From positions 1-63,129 of the forward strand of contig CALFEO010000006.1 in NCBI GenBank assembly GCA_937949995.1: a stretch of 63,129 nucleotides of DNA, read 5' to 3'. Positions within the stretch are counted from its first letter, which is position 1; every line of letters starts with the position of its first letter. Shown piece by piece: positions 1-7,554 of the stretch. Origin of the DNA: an uncultured bacterium. Lineage in GTDB: Bacteria > Patescibacteriota > Patescibacteriia > 2-12-FULL-60-25. The notes under the pieces were generated by a model. That model was not told the DNA's origin. It saw only the letters and a list, made by a program, of their open reading frames with translations, and searched no databases. The position numbers were made by a program, and so were the translations under genes.

Positions 1-1
1 T

Positions 2-330
2 AATCAAGTTAATATGAGCGTGAATCTGAGCGTAAATCAAGGTTCAGACAATAAGTAATCAAGTGAATCTCCATTGTCTGAACCTTGATTTAAAACCCGA
101 TTACCAACCTAATTAACATGATTACTAAATGTAGAAATTATTATATATACCTATAGTAATCAAGTTAATATGAGCGTGAATCTGAGCGTAAATCAAGGTT
201 CAGACAATAAGATAGTAATCAAGTTAATATGAGCGTGAATCTGAGCGTAAATCAAGGTTCAGACAATAAGATAGTAATCAAGTTAATATGAGCGGGAATC
301 TGAGCGTAAATCAAGGTTCAGACAATATAA
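2..330. repeat. Family A repeat array, 59-bp period
   Basis: One unit starts at 2. After a spacer holding an inverted partial copy (about 76-115), three near-identical units start at 157, 216 and 275, exactly 59 bp apart. The core AATCAAGGTTCAGAC closes each unit. The array runs into the 3' end of the following minus-strand gene. The units are contiguous, with no unique spacers. Confidence 0.95.
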
Positions 331-2946
331 TCAAGTTTCAGACAATGAACTAAAAATTTTGTTCATTTTGTCCGCTATCCCATCCCAATCATATTGATCA
401 GATACCAGTTCCGCTCCTTGGCGAATGAGCTTGTCTCGGAGTCCGGGTTCTGTTTGGATTCTGATGGCGGCTTTGGCGATTGATTCCGGATTTCTGGGTT
501 CGCAAAAGACTCCGGTTTCGCCGTCTACGAGGAAATCAGGGATTCCGCCAACGGGAGTGCCGATGATGGGGAGGCCGGCGGACATGGCCTCGAGGAAAGA
601 GTTGCCCAAGCCTTCGGAAAGTGAGGGGCGGATGAAGATGTCCGCGGATTGGATAAGGGCAGGGAGTTCGGCATGGGTTTTTTGGCCGAGGAAGACAACA
701 CGTGATTGTAAGTTGAGATCCGTGACGAGGGTTTCGAGCATAGCACGATCCTCCCCATCCCCAATAACCAATATTCTGAAGTTGCCGGGCATGCCCGGCA
801 AGGCTTTGATGATATCATCCGTGCCGTTTTTGAGGACGAGACGAGAGGCGGTGACGAGCACTGTGTCGTTATCTGTAAAACCGAAGCGTGTTCGAAGCGA
901 GCGACGTTCCTCGGGGCTTATCTGTTTTGAAAAGTGTGGAATGTTGACGCCATTGGGGATAACTACCGGTTCGCCTTTAAAACCCAATTCTTTGCCCCAA
1001 GAAGCCAAGAATTTGCTGATGGCTTGAATGGCATCTGCACGCTTAAAAATACCTAAAAACAGCGGTTTAAAGGCTCCTACGCGCTTTAGGATATATTCGG
1101 GCGGGTCGCCTTCCTGGAGCGTGAGCATCATTTTGGTTTGGGGGCGGATCCAAGTGTAGATGAGGGATGCAAAACCACCGAAACTGGCCATCATGGGCCA
1201 GGCGATAGGAACATCTTTAGCTGGCGCGACTCGGATAGCTTTGATGACTCCCAAGATAGGTAAAAGATATTTGTCGAAAGATTTGCCAAAGCCCACGCGG
1301 TGGACTGTGATATTGCCGATTTGCTCTTTGGACGGCAAGCCGGGTTGGATTCGTGCAGTCACCATCTCAAAGTTATAATTTGGCAGGCGATCCGTAATTT
1401 CTTTGATGGCGATTTCGGCTCCGCCGACCAGAGGAAAGTAAGCGGTGGAGAAGATGAGGATGTGTTTTTTTGATTGTTGGGATGCGAACTTTTGCGTTTC
1501 ATCTTTGAGGATGACGTTGTAAACAAAACGGATTTGGTTGGCAAAGACATCGCCCGTGCGATTGGAGGCGGTTAAACGAGCTTGGTCGGCAACGCGCGAG
1601 GCGTAATGCAATTGACTGCCGGATGAGGCGGAGATTTGGTCGGCTTTGTTTAAGATGAGGTTCAAGATGAGGCGCAAATGCCAAGGCACGCGCTCGAGTT
1701 TTTGATTGGCGAGGGAGATGAGGAGCGGGAGCGAGTTGCCGCGGCGAGTTAGGATTGCGGAAAGCGATGCATAGCTGGCCATGATGGACCAAGCAAAAAG
1801 ATAATCATGCTGTGCGATGAGTTCTTTGGCTTTGCGCGAGCCTAGAATCGGTAAAAGATATTTGTCGGATGGTTTGCCGTATCCCAAACGGTGGACGGTG
1901 ACGTTGGGCAGAGGTGAGGGTGCTTGTTTGCCGGTTGGCGAGAAGGCGGTGGTGATGACATCAAAGTGAACATCCGGCATTTTGCGCATCAGCTCGAGCA
2001 AAGCCGATTCGGCGACACCTTGATAAGGATGAAAAGTCGTGGAATAAACAAGAACTCGTTTGTCTTCGCTGACTGTTTGCCGGGTTTGCGCGACGAAATC
2101 GCGGATGTAATCGGCGAGCTTGTGTTTTTGCACCCAGCCCAGCTCGGCGACGCGTGATGAATTTACGCCTGATGATTGGCGGTTACCGCGCCGTTCCGGG
2201 AGCATTACGATTTTTCCGCCAAACATATTGGCCACGTCGAGGATTGAGTGCGATTCGGCGGCGCCGATGCCAAACTCATCGCCCTCGCCTTTGGCGCCGA
2301 CCAAAATGAGGCCGTCGACAATGTCGTCGACATGTGTAAAGTTGCGAGCCTGTGTGCCGGGCGCGACCACAGTCAGAGGCTGGCCTCGGCGGTATTCTTC
2401 GGAAAAGATGCCGATGAGTGTGGAATAAGGGCCGTGGCTGATTTCGCCCGGGCCGTAGACATTGTAAAAATATGTTATGGCAAAAGGCAGGCCATACCAA
2501 TTGCCGTAGTTTTTGACCAGCTCGGTATTGGAGGCCTTCATCCAAGTGTAAGGTGTGAGATCGCGGCCTGTGCCATTATCCGAAAATTTGGTGGATGAAC
2601 CGGCGTAAACGATTTTAATGTTACGCTTACGGCAAAATTCGAGTACCGCAAAAGTCCCCTGCTTATTTAAATCCCAAGTCAGCTCGGGCGGATCTTCCAA
2701 GCTTTTTTCCACACGCGAATATTCGCCAAGATGGTAAACCAAATCCGGTGTTTCGTTGATAATTTGTTCGATGTTTTTGCTATGCCCCTCGCGATAATCG
2801 ACGCCGGCGATATGATTATCGCGCGAACCCGTAAAATAATTATCCAGCGAGATTACGCGGGCTTTCAGGCCAACCAAACGACGGCAAAGATTAGAGCCTA
2901 CAAATCCGGCTCCACCCGTAACCAATATCAATTTCCCGCTCAACAT
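331..2946 (-). CDS. NAD-dependent epimerase fused to two GT4 glycosyltransferase regions
   Basis: Three-part protein of 871 residues. Residues 1-290 are an extended SDR epimerase/dehydratase: the Rossmann motif TGGAGFVG lies at 10-17 and the catalytic pair Y133xxxK137 is in YTWMK. Residues about 297-480 look like the N-terminal half of a GT-B family 4 glycosyltransferase. Residues 494-871 are a complete GT4 with the donor-binding region SEGLGNSFLEAM near 777. The two GT parts are an internal duplication: both carry DKYLLPILG at the same place in the fold. By family knowledge it would modify a nucleotide sugar and transfer sugar to a surface glycan; the substrate is unknown. Residues LSET and the TGA stop are encoded by family A repeat DNA, so the original C-terminus may have been replaced. 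A family A copy also lies just upstream (2992-3044). Confidence 0.9.
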   Translation of the reverse strand: MLSGKLILVTGGAGFVGSNLCRRLVGLKARVISLDNYFTGSRDNHIAGVDYREGHSKNIEQIINETPDLVYHLGEYSRVEKSLEDPPELTWDLNKQGTFAVLEFCRKRNIKIVYAGSSTKFSDNGTGRDLTPYTWMKASNTELVKNYGNWYGLPFAITYFYNVYGPGEISHGPYSTLIGIFSEEYRRGQPLTVVAPGTQARNFTHVDDIVDGLILVGAKGEGDEFGIGAAESHSILDVANMFGGKIVMLPERRGNRQSSGVNSSRVAELGWVQKHKLADYIRDFVAQTRQTVSEDKRVLVYSTTFHPYQGVAESALLELMRKMPDVHFDVITTAFSPTGKQAPSPLPNVTVHRLGYGKPSDKYLLPILGSRKAKELIAQHDYLFAWSIMASYASLSAILTRRGNSLPLLISLANQKLERVPWHLRLILNLILNKADQISASSGSQLHYASRVADQARLTASNRTGDVFANQIRFVYNVILKDETQKFASQQSKKHILIFSTAYFPLVGGAEIAIKEITDRLPNYNFEMVTARIQPGLPSKEQIGNITVHRVGFGKSFDKYLLPILGVIKAIRVAPAKDVPIAWPMMASFGGFASLIYTWIRPQTKMMLTLQEGDPPEYILKRVGAFKPLFLGIFKRADAIQAISKFLASWGKELGFKGEPVVIPNGVNIPHFSKQISPEERRSLRTRFGFTDNDTVLVTASRLVLKNGTDDIIKALPGMPGNFRILVIGDGEDRAMLETLVTDLNLQSRVVFLGQKTHAELPALIQSADIFIRPSLSEGLGNSFLEAMSAGLPIIGTPVGGIPDFLVDGETGVFCEPRNPESIAKAAIRIQTEPGLRDKLIRQGAELVSDQYDWDGIADKMNKIFSSLSET

Positions 2947-2991
2947 ATATGGCTAACCTTACGATAAATAAGCGAAAAAAGCAATAAATAT

Positions 2992-3127
2992 AATGTCTGA
3001 ACCTTGATTAACTTGATTCACGCTCATATTAACTTGATTACTAGATGCGTTCATCAAGTTAAAAGTCTAAAGTTCATCAAGAGTTTCTTTTGCTTCTCTT
3101 GATGAACTTTAGACTTGATGAACTTTT
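2992..3127. repeat. Family A copy followed by family B inverted repeat
   Basis: 2992-3044 is a family A copy opposite in orientation to the array at 1-330, so the two bracket the epimerase-GT gene. 3050-3127 holds family B: TTCATCAAG/CTTGATGAA boxes arranged as a long imperfect palindrome around a short AAAAG-type loop. Confidence 0.85.
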
Positions 3128-3140
3128 ATCTATCTCTCCC

Positions 3141-3168
3141 TTGCTGGCATTCTCCCTTATTTTATGCT
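3141..3168 (+). promoter_or_regulatory. Putative promoter of the GT4 gene at 3180
   Basis: TTGCTG at 3141-3146 and TATGCT at 3163-3168 with a 16-bp spacer. The expected transcription start falls within a few bases of the GTG at 3180, so the mRNA would be nearly leaderless. Confidence 0.4.
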
Positions 3169-3179
3169 AAAAACCTGCT

Positions 3180-4733
3180 GTGAACAGCTTGCCGAAAAAT
3201 GCAATCATGTTAATGATCACCAGCCAAGACTGGGGCGGTGCCCAGCTCTATGTTTTTGAATTGGCTAAAGAGTTAAAGGCAAGGGGTGAGAAGGTGATTG
3301 TGGTAGCGGGAGGGGACGGAAATCCTCTGTCTCTGCGAGACATCTCCTTTGACAAGGAGACCTCCAAAAACAACAATTCAACACCAAACATTGCATCCAC
3401 GGTTCCCAAAAGCCCTCTTGTCAAAGAGGGACATTCGGCGAATGCCGAATTGGGAGATTTGAGCCCTCTTGTCAAAGAGGGACATTCGATGCAAAGCATT
3501 GAATCCGTGGCTCCAAGCCCTCTTGTCAAAGAGGGACATCCGGCGCAAAGCGCAGGATTGGGAGATTTGAGCCCTCTTGTCAAAGAGGGACATCCGGCGC
3601 AAAGCGCAGGATTGGGAGATTTGAGCCCTCTTGTCAAAGAGGGACATCCGGCGCAAAGCGCAGGATTGGGAGATTTCCGCCCCGGACACGAATTAAGCAC
3701 CAAATGCCTATCATTCGGCATCCCTTTTGTTGAGCTGAAACACATGTCCCGCGACATCAACCCCCTGGCCAATATCAAGGCGGTTTTTGAGTTGGTGAAG
3801 TTGTTTCGTGAGCTTGAGCCGAAAGCGGTACATCTTAATTCGACCATGATGGGAGTGGTTGGGTCATTATCCGCGAAGCTGGCTAAAGTGCCAAAGACGG
3901 TTTATTGCATCGGGGGTTGGGTGTTTAACGAGGATCTGCCGAGTTGGAAAAAGAAAATTTATATTTGGATCGAGAGGGTGAGTGCCAAGTGGAAGGATGT
4001 GATTATTACGGTGCATCCGGGAGATGAAGCGCTGGCCAAAGAGTTGAAAATAAAAGCGAAAGAGAAAATTGTGACCATCCCAAATGGGATTGACGTGAAA
4101 GAGTTTGAATCCGGATTATTGAGTAAAGAGGTGGCGCGCGAGCGTTTGGGTATTCATCCGGAGGCTGTGATTGTGGGAACGATTGCCAATGCTTATCCGC
4201 CCAAAAATTTATTGTGGTATTTGGAAGTCTGTAAAAAAGTTCATGAAGCGGACAGGCGTATTTGTTTTGTGATAATGGGTGATGGTCCGCAGTTTGAGGC
4301 ACTGCAAAAAAAGAGGGATGAGTTGGGTGTGCAAAATTATGTGATGTTGACAGGCCGTAAAATGGACGCGCCGACTCTGTATCGTGCTTTTGATATGTTT
4401 GTTCTCCCCTCCTCCAAAGAGGGTATGAGCATCACCTTGCTCGAGGCCATGTCCGCCAAAGTTCCCATAGTCGCGACCGATGTTGGCGGGGCCAAGTGGA
4501 TGCTGGAACCAAAAGCCGGCCTCGTGGTTCCGCCGAAAGATATCAAATCCTTGGGCGGTGCCATCCTTGAACTCGCCAAAGACCCAATCCGTGGAGCTCA
4601 ATTAGCGGATAAAGCTTATGAAGCGGTGAAGGAGAGGTTTCAGAAGGAGAAGGTGATGGAGGAGACGGTTACTGAAATAACCAATAACCAACAAAACAAT
4701 AATCAATCCTTAAATAATCAAAAAACGCCGTAG
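3180..4733 (+). CDS. GT4 glycosyltransferase with in-frame repeat insertion
   Basis: Glycosyltransferase of the GT-B, family 4 type. The N-terminal strand and glycine loop (MLMITSQDWGGAQ, residues 10-22), the IPNGID acceptor-side motif and the donor-site region SSKEGMSITLLEAMSAKVP are all present. The oddity is between the first helices and the rest of the N-terminal lobe. Residues about 78-167 are five tandem peptides beginning SPLVKEGH, coded by DNA repeats of 51-54 bp, each with the palindrome CCCTCTTGTCAAAGAGGG. The core fold continues normally after the insert (PFVELKHM...). The enzyme would therefore carry a roughly 110-residue low-complexity loop. GTG 3180 is taken as start because a -10 box lies just upstream; ATG 3207 or 3213 are alternatives. 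Substrate unknown. Confidence 0.88.
   Translation: MNSLPKNAIMLMITSQDWGGAQLYVFELAKELKARGEKVIVVAGGDGNPLSLRDISFDKETSKNNNSTPNIASTVPKSPLVKEGHSANAELGDLSPLVKEGHSMQSIESVAPSPLVKEGHPAQSAGLGDLSPLVKEGHPAQSAGLGDLSPLVKEGHPAQSAGLGDFRPGHELSTKCLSFGIPFVELKHMSRDINPLANIKAVFELVKLFRELEPKAVHLNSTMMGVVGSLSAKLAKVPKTVYCIGGWVFNEDLPSWKKKIYIWIERVSAKWKDVIITVHPGDEALAKELKIKAKEKIVTIPNGIDVKEFESGLLSKEVARERLGIHPEAVIVGTIANAYPPKNLLWYLEVCKKVHEADRRICFVIMGDGPQFEALQKKRDELGVQNYVMLTGRKMDAPTLYRAFDMFVLPSSKEGMSITLLEAMSAKVPIVATDVGGAKWMLEPKAGLVVPPKDIKSLGGAILELAKDPIRGAQLADKAYEAVKERFQKEKVMEETVTEITNNQQNNNQSLNNQKTP
3411..3680 (+). repeat. In-CDS tandem repeat, five 51-54 bp units
   Basis: Units start at 3411, 3462, 3516, 3570 and 3624. Each begins AGCCCTCTTGTCAAAGAGGG, a perfect short inverted repeat. 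The last three units are identical over 54 bp. The length keeps the reading frame, and the opposite strand is open as well. A related palindrome (TCTCCTTTGACAAGGAGA) lies at about 3344-3361. Confidence 0.95.
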
Positions 4734-4851
4734 GGATAATCCTTGTGATTATCCGCGCAGTCTGTTCTCCGTAGGGATAATCCTTGTGATTATCCGCGCT
4801 TAATAACCGTTACTTTAGCACGGGTAAACACAAGGTTTACCCCTACGCAGA
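4734..4851. repeat. Family C repeats (CGTAGGGATAATCC type)
   Basis: Two direct copies of CGTAGGGATAATCCTTGTG followed by ATTATCCGCGC, then an inverted variant ending TTTACCCCTACG. Each copy is itself an imperfect palindrome. The first begins right at the TAG stop of the upstream GT4 gene. Confidence 0.9.
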
Positions 4852-4855
4852 CTTT

Positions 4856-4895
4856 TTTACTGTGCTTGAGAGGCATGCCTCTCAAGCACAGTAAA
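4856..4895. repeat. Perfect 40-bp palindrome
   Basis: The two 20-bp arms meet at GAGGCATGCCTC and match without a mismatch. It lies between two convergent genes, so it could act as a bidirectional terminator, but it belongs to a family with copies at 7363-7410 and 26922-26949. The downstream flank (to about 4967) is a second shared segment found inverted at 26865-26920. Confidence 0.9.
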
Positions 4896-4964
4896 CTTGG
4901 TAATTTGCGCCCCTCTCTTGCTTCAAGACCCGCCATAGGCGGACAGGGAGGGGGAAGGGGTGAG

Positions 4965-7319
4965 TTACCTCCTTGGCCCCGTGTACGCGGGTGTTGTTGT
5001 GGCTGTTGCGGGGGTTGTGGTTGCCTTTTTGGTTTGCTGTTCGGCTTCGTAAATCAGCAGAGACTCTTCCATGGTTTCAACCTCGCCTTGCAAGAGGAGT
5101 TGGAATTTGGCTTTGGTGGTTGGGTCCATTTGCGAAACCGCGTTTAAAATCAAGTTGCGCTCGGCAAGGAGATCCAGATCTTGGCAGGCTTTGGCGATTT
5201 GAATGTAAACCTCGGGCTGGGCGGCCGGCAAATCGGGTAAAGCGACAATCAATTTGCGCATGGCTTCGGCATCCTGCAGTGTAACGTAGGCTTGAGCTAC
5301 CAGATATGCATCTTGCGCGGATTTTAATCTGTGCGGATAAGCAACAGAGAGCGCGCGGGCAAAATATTTGGCACCTTCCTCGGGCTGTTTTTTGTCGAAG
5401 TAATATGTTACACCCACATACCACCAAGGCTCGCCGATTTGATCATCAAAACCCGCGGCCTGCATATACAGATCCAAAGATTCATCATATCTGCCCTGAG
5501 CGCGCAACAACTCGGCCAAAGAGAAGAATAGCTGTTGACGTTTGGGGCTAAGCTCGATGGATGAGCGAAAGCGCTGTTCGGCAAGATTGACTATTTCTTG
5601 ATCTTGTCCGGCTAAACCAACAGCCGAAAGCATGCTGGCATGGATGTAGCCCGTATGAGCGTTGTTGCCGTGGCTCGCGTAAAAACGATCATAAATATTT
5701 TGCGTCAAATCAAAGAATTCGCGCCACGCCGGCCAACGGCTTAAGTTGCCCGATGATGCCAAGGTGATTAAATTACGTGAATTGATAAAATATTGTTCGT
5801 CCAGATAAGGGGTTTGAATATTGGCGGCGCGTTTGGAAATTTCGATCATTTTCGGCAGATTACCGCGCGAAAACTCTTGATTGGCTTTGATGACCAAAGT
5901 GGAAGCGTAAAAAGGCATGATGGATGTAAGGTAGACCAAGAGCAAAAAAGCGGCTTGGGCTATTCCAAAAGCGATCCAAGGTACCTGCTTGTTCTTGCCG
6001 GCGATCTTTTCTTCATGACCGGCAAAGACGGCAAATCCCGAGCAGATGATTAGAGCGTAGAGCAGATAGCTCATACTGAATGCGGCGGGATGATCAAAAA
6101 CGAAAATATTTTGCAAAAAGTAACCGGCCGGCAATCCCAAAAGTACGGCTGTAGTGGGAATATCCAAATACTTTTTCCGGCGCGCGCTGATGACCGTGTA
6201 ATACATGCCGATCCAGATGCCCGCAAAAGTTAAAAAGCCCAAGATCCCTGTCATGCTGAACACATCCATGACAGTGTTATGCGCGCGGTCGAACCAAGTT
6301 TCGTAATAGCCGGAGCGCAATGAATTGGGATTGTAATATTTGTTGAAAGCGATATGAAAGTTATCCAAGCCATAGCCGGTCAGCGGACGCTCCAAAAAGG
6401 CTTGCCAGGCAATATCCCAAGCAATAAAACGCCCGGCTGTGCCTGTTTGCAAAGAGAAGATGCGAGTGGCGGTTGGATATGCGGTTTGCAAGGATTGAAA
6501 AGTTGCGGTTTTAACTCCCACGGTGACAATCGCCAGATAGATAACGGCCGCCAAACCGATACTGCCAAACAAAGCGGCGCGGACTTTGGTATTTTTATAC
6601 ATCACGCCCACCGCAATCGCTGATACAACAGCGCCAAACATAAGCCCCATAAACGGACCGCGCGAGCCTGCCGCGAACATGGCGAACATGGAAATTATCG
6701 TAGCGATGACGTACCAAGTTTTCCAGCCCCTGCTTTTGGTTTTAAACCAGAGTAATGCTATGAAAAATAAAATGAACAGCTGATATGCGCCTTGATAAAT
6801 AGGATTATCCAAAAGACCACCGACACGTCCACCAGCCGGAAACATCAGTAGATTGGGGAAAGGTTTTTGCAATAGGGCGACAATGCCCATGAAAGCTCCG
6901 AGAATGGTGAGATAGTTGAGGATATTGCGCCACTGGGGCCAGGTTTTTACCAGCGAAACCGTCATGGTTAACCAAGCGAACAAGTGCAACAAAGTAAACA
7001 AACCGTTCATGCGCTCTTGATTGCCCCACCAGGCGCGCAAAGGATCGGCCGCAAAAATTACGGAGAATAACAGAGCCACAAAGTAAGCGATGAACGCAAA
7101 ATACAGAATTGATTTGCGCGGTCTGTACTCGGGGCAAGCCCAGGCCAAAGCCAAATATGCCGGAAAGGTTAAGCCGATCAATACTTGGAAAAAAATGAGT
7201 TTGGAAAAAACGAAAGGAAAAATCACAATGGGGATAAACATGAGAGGCATCAACAGCCCTCCGTAAATACCGATAAAAACAATGATTTTAAGGATTTTTA
7301 TAGCTTGTTCGCGTTGCAT
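4965..7319 (-). CDS. O-antigen ligase/Wzy-like polymerase with C-terminal TPR region
   Basis: Integral membrane protein of about 784 residues with roughly a dozen hydrophobic segments in the first 470 residues. The large extracytoplasmic loop holds the region around TGRFIAWDIAWQAFLERPLTGYGLDNFH, typical of the Wzy_C/O-antigen ligase family, which joins lipid-linked glycan to an acceptor or polymerises it. The C-terminal 250 residues form helical TPR-like repeats (RFRSSIELSPKRQ, AEALLRAQGRYDESL-like units), an arrangement seen in other Patescibacteria ligases. Start is ATG 7319 rather than the in-frame codon 27 bases upstream, because it directly precedes the positively charged pre-membrane stretch. 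The stop is the TAA of TAACTCACCCC, part of a repeat shared with 26865-26920. Confidence 0.88.
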   Translation of the reverse strand: MQREQAIKILKIIVFIGIYGGLLMPLMFIPIVIFPFVFSKLIFFQVLIGLTFPAYLALAWACPEYRPRKSILYFAFIAYFVALLFSVIFAADPLRAWWGNQERMNGLFTLLHLFAWLTMTVSLVKTWPQWRNILNYLTILGAFMGIVALLQKPFPNLLMFPAGGRVGGLLDNPIYQGAYQLFILFFIALLWFKTKSRGWKTWYVIATIISMFAMFAAGSRGPFMGLMFGAVVSAIAVGVMYKNTKVRAALFGSIGLAAVIYLAIVTVGVKTATFQSLQTAYPTATRIFSLQTGTAGRFIAWDIAWQAFLERPLTGYGLDNFHIAFNKYYNPNSLRSGYYETWFDRAHNTVMDVFSMTGILGFLTFAGIWIGMYYTVISARRKKYLDIPTTAVLLGLPAGYFLQNIFVFDHPAAFSMSYLLYALIICSGFAVFAGHEEKIAGKNKQVPWIAFGIAQAAFLLLVYLTSIMPFYASTLVIKANQEFSRGNLPKMIEISKRAANIQTPYLDEQYFINSRNLITLASSGNLSRWPAWREFFDLTQNIYDRFYASHGNNAHTGYIHASMLSAVGLAGQDQEIVNLAEQRFRSSIELSPKRQQLFFSLAELLRAQGRYDESLDLYMQAAGFDDQIGEPWWYVGVTYYFDKKQPEEGAKYFARALSVAYPHRLKSAQDAYLVAQAYVTLQDAEAMRKLIVALPDLPAAQPEVYIQIAKACQDLDLLAERNLILNAVSQMDPTTKAKFQLLLQGEVETMEESLLIYEAEQQTKKATTTPATATTTPAYTGPRR

Positions 7320-7362
7320 ATGCCAAAAAGAGTAGCATAAACGCAAATAGATTTACAGAGAC

Positions 7363-7410
7363 CGTTTTTCTGTAGGTTGCGAGGCATGCCTCGCAACCTA
7401 CAGAAAAACG
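7363..7410. repeat. Perfect 48-bp palindrome
   Basis: Both 24-bp arms match exactly around the centre GAGGCATGCCTC, and the outer ends are CGTTTTTC/GAAAAACG. It lies between two minus-strand genes, beside a separate terminator hairpin, so termination alone does not explain it. Confidence 0.93.
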
Positions 7411-7415
7411 AAACC

Positions 7416-7445
7416 AAAACTCCCCCGATAAATCGGGGGAGTTTT
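7416..7445 (-). terminator. Rho-independent terminator of the surface-protein gene
   Basis: AAAACTCCCCCGAT, a 2-base loop, then the exact complement. On the minus strand it lies about 110 bases after the stop of the large surface-protein gene and ends in a T run. Palindromic, so it can work both ways. Confidence 0.85.
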
Positions 7446-7554
7446 CATTCGGTCGATTGACCGAGCGTTCCAGACGAATCCGGAACGTTGAGCTTCTAAG
7501 CCTTCATTGGGTTTTCACCGTGCGATTGCGCGGGGAATGCCCAAGAGCGGGTTA

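Noticed and set aside
2..330. CRISPR array
   Set aside because: The 59-bp units are contiguous and almost identical along their whole length. There are no unique spacers, and no cas gene is in the window.
3248..3847. Minus-strand ORF of 199 codons in the GT4 gene
   Set aside because: It is the complement of the palindromic repeat block, which is open in several frames. It has no domain or ribosome binding site, and the plus-strand frame encodes an intact GT4.
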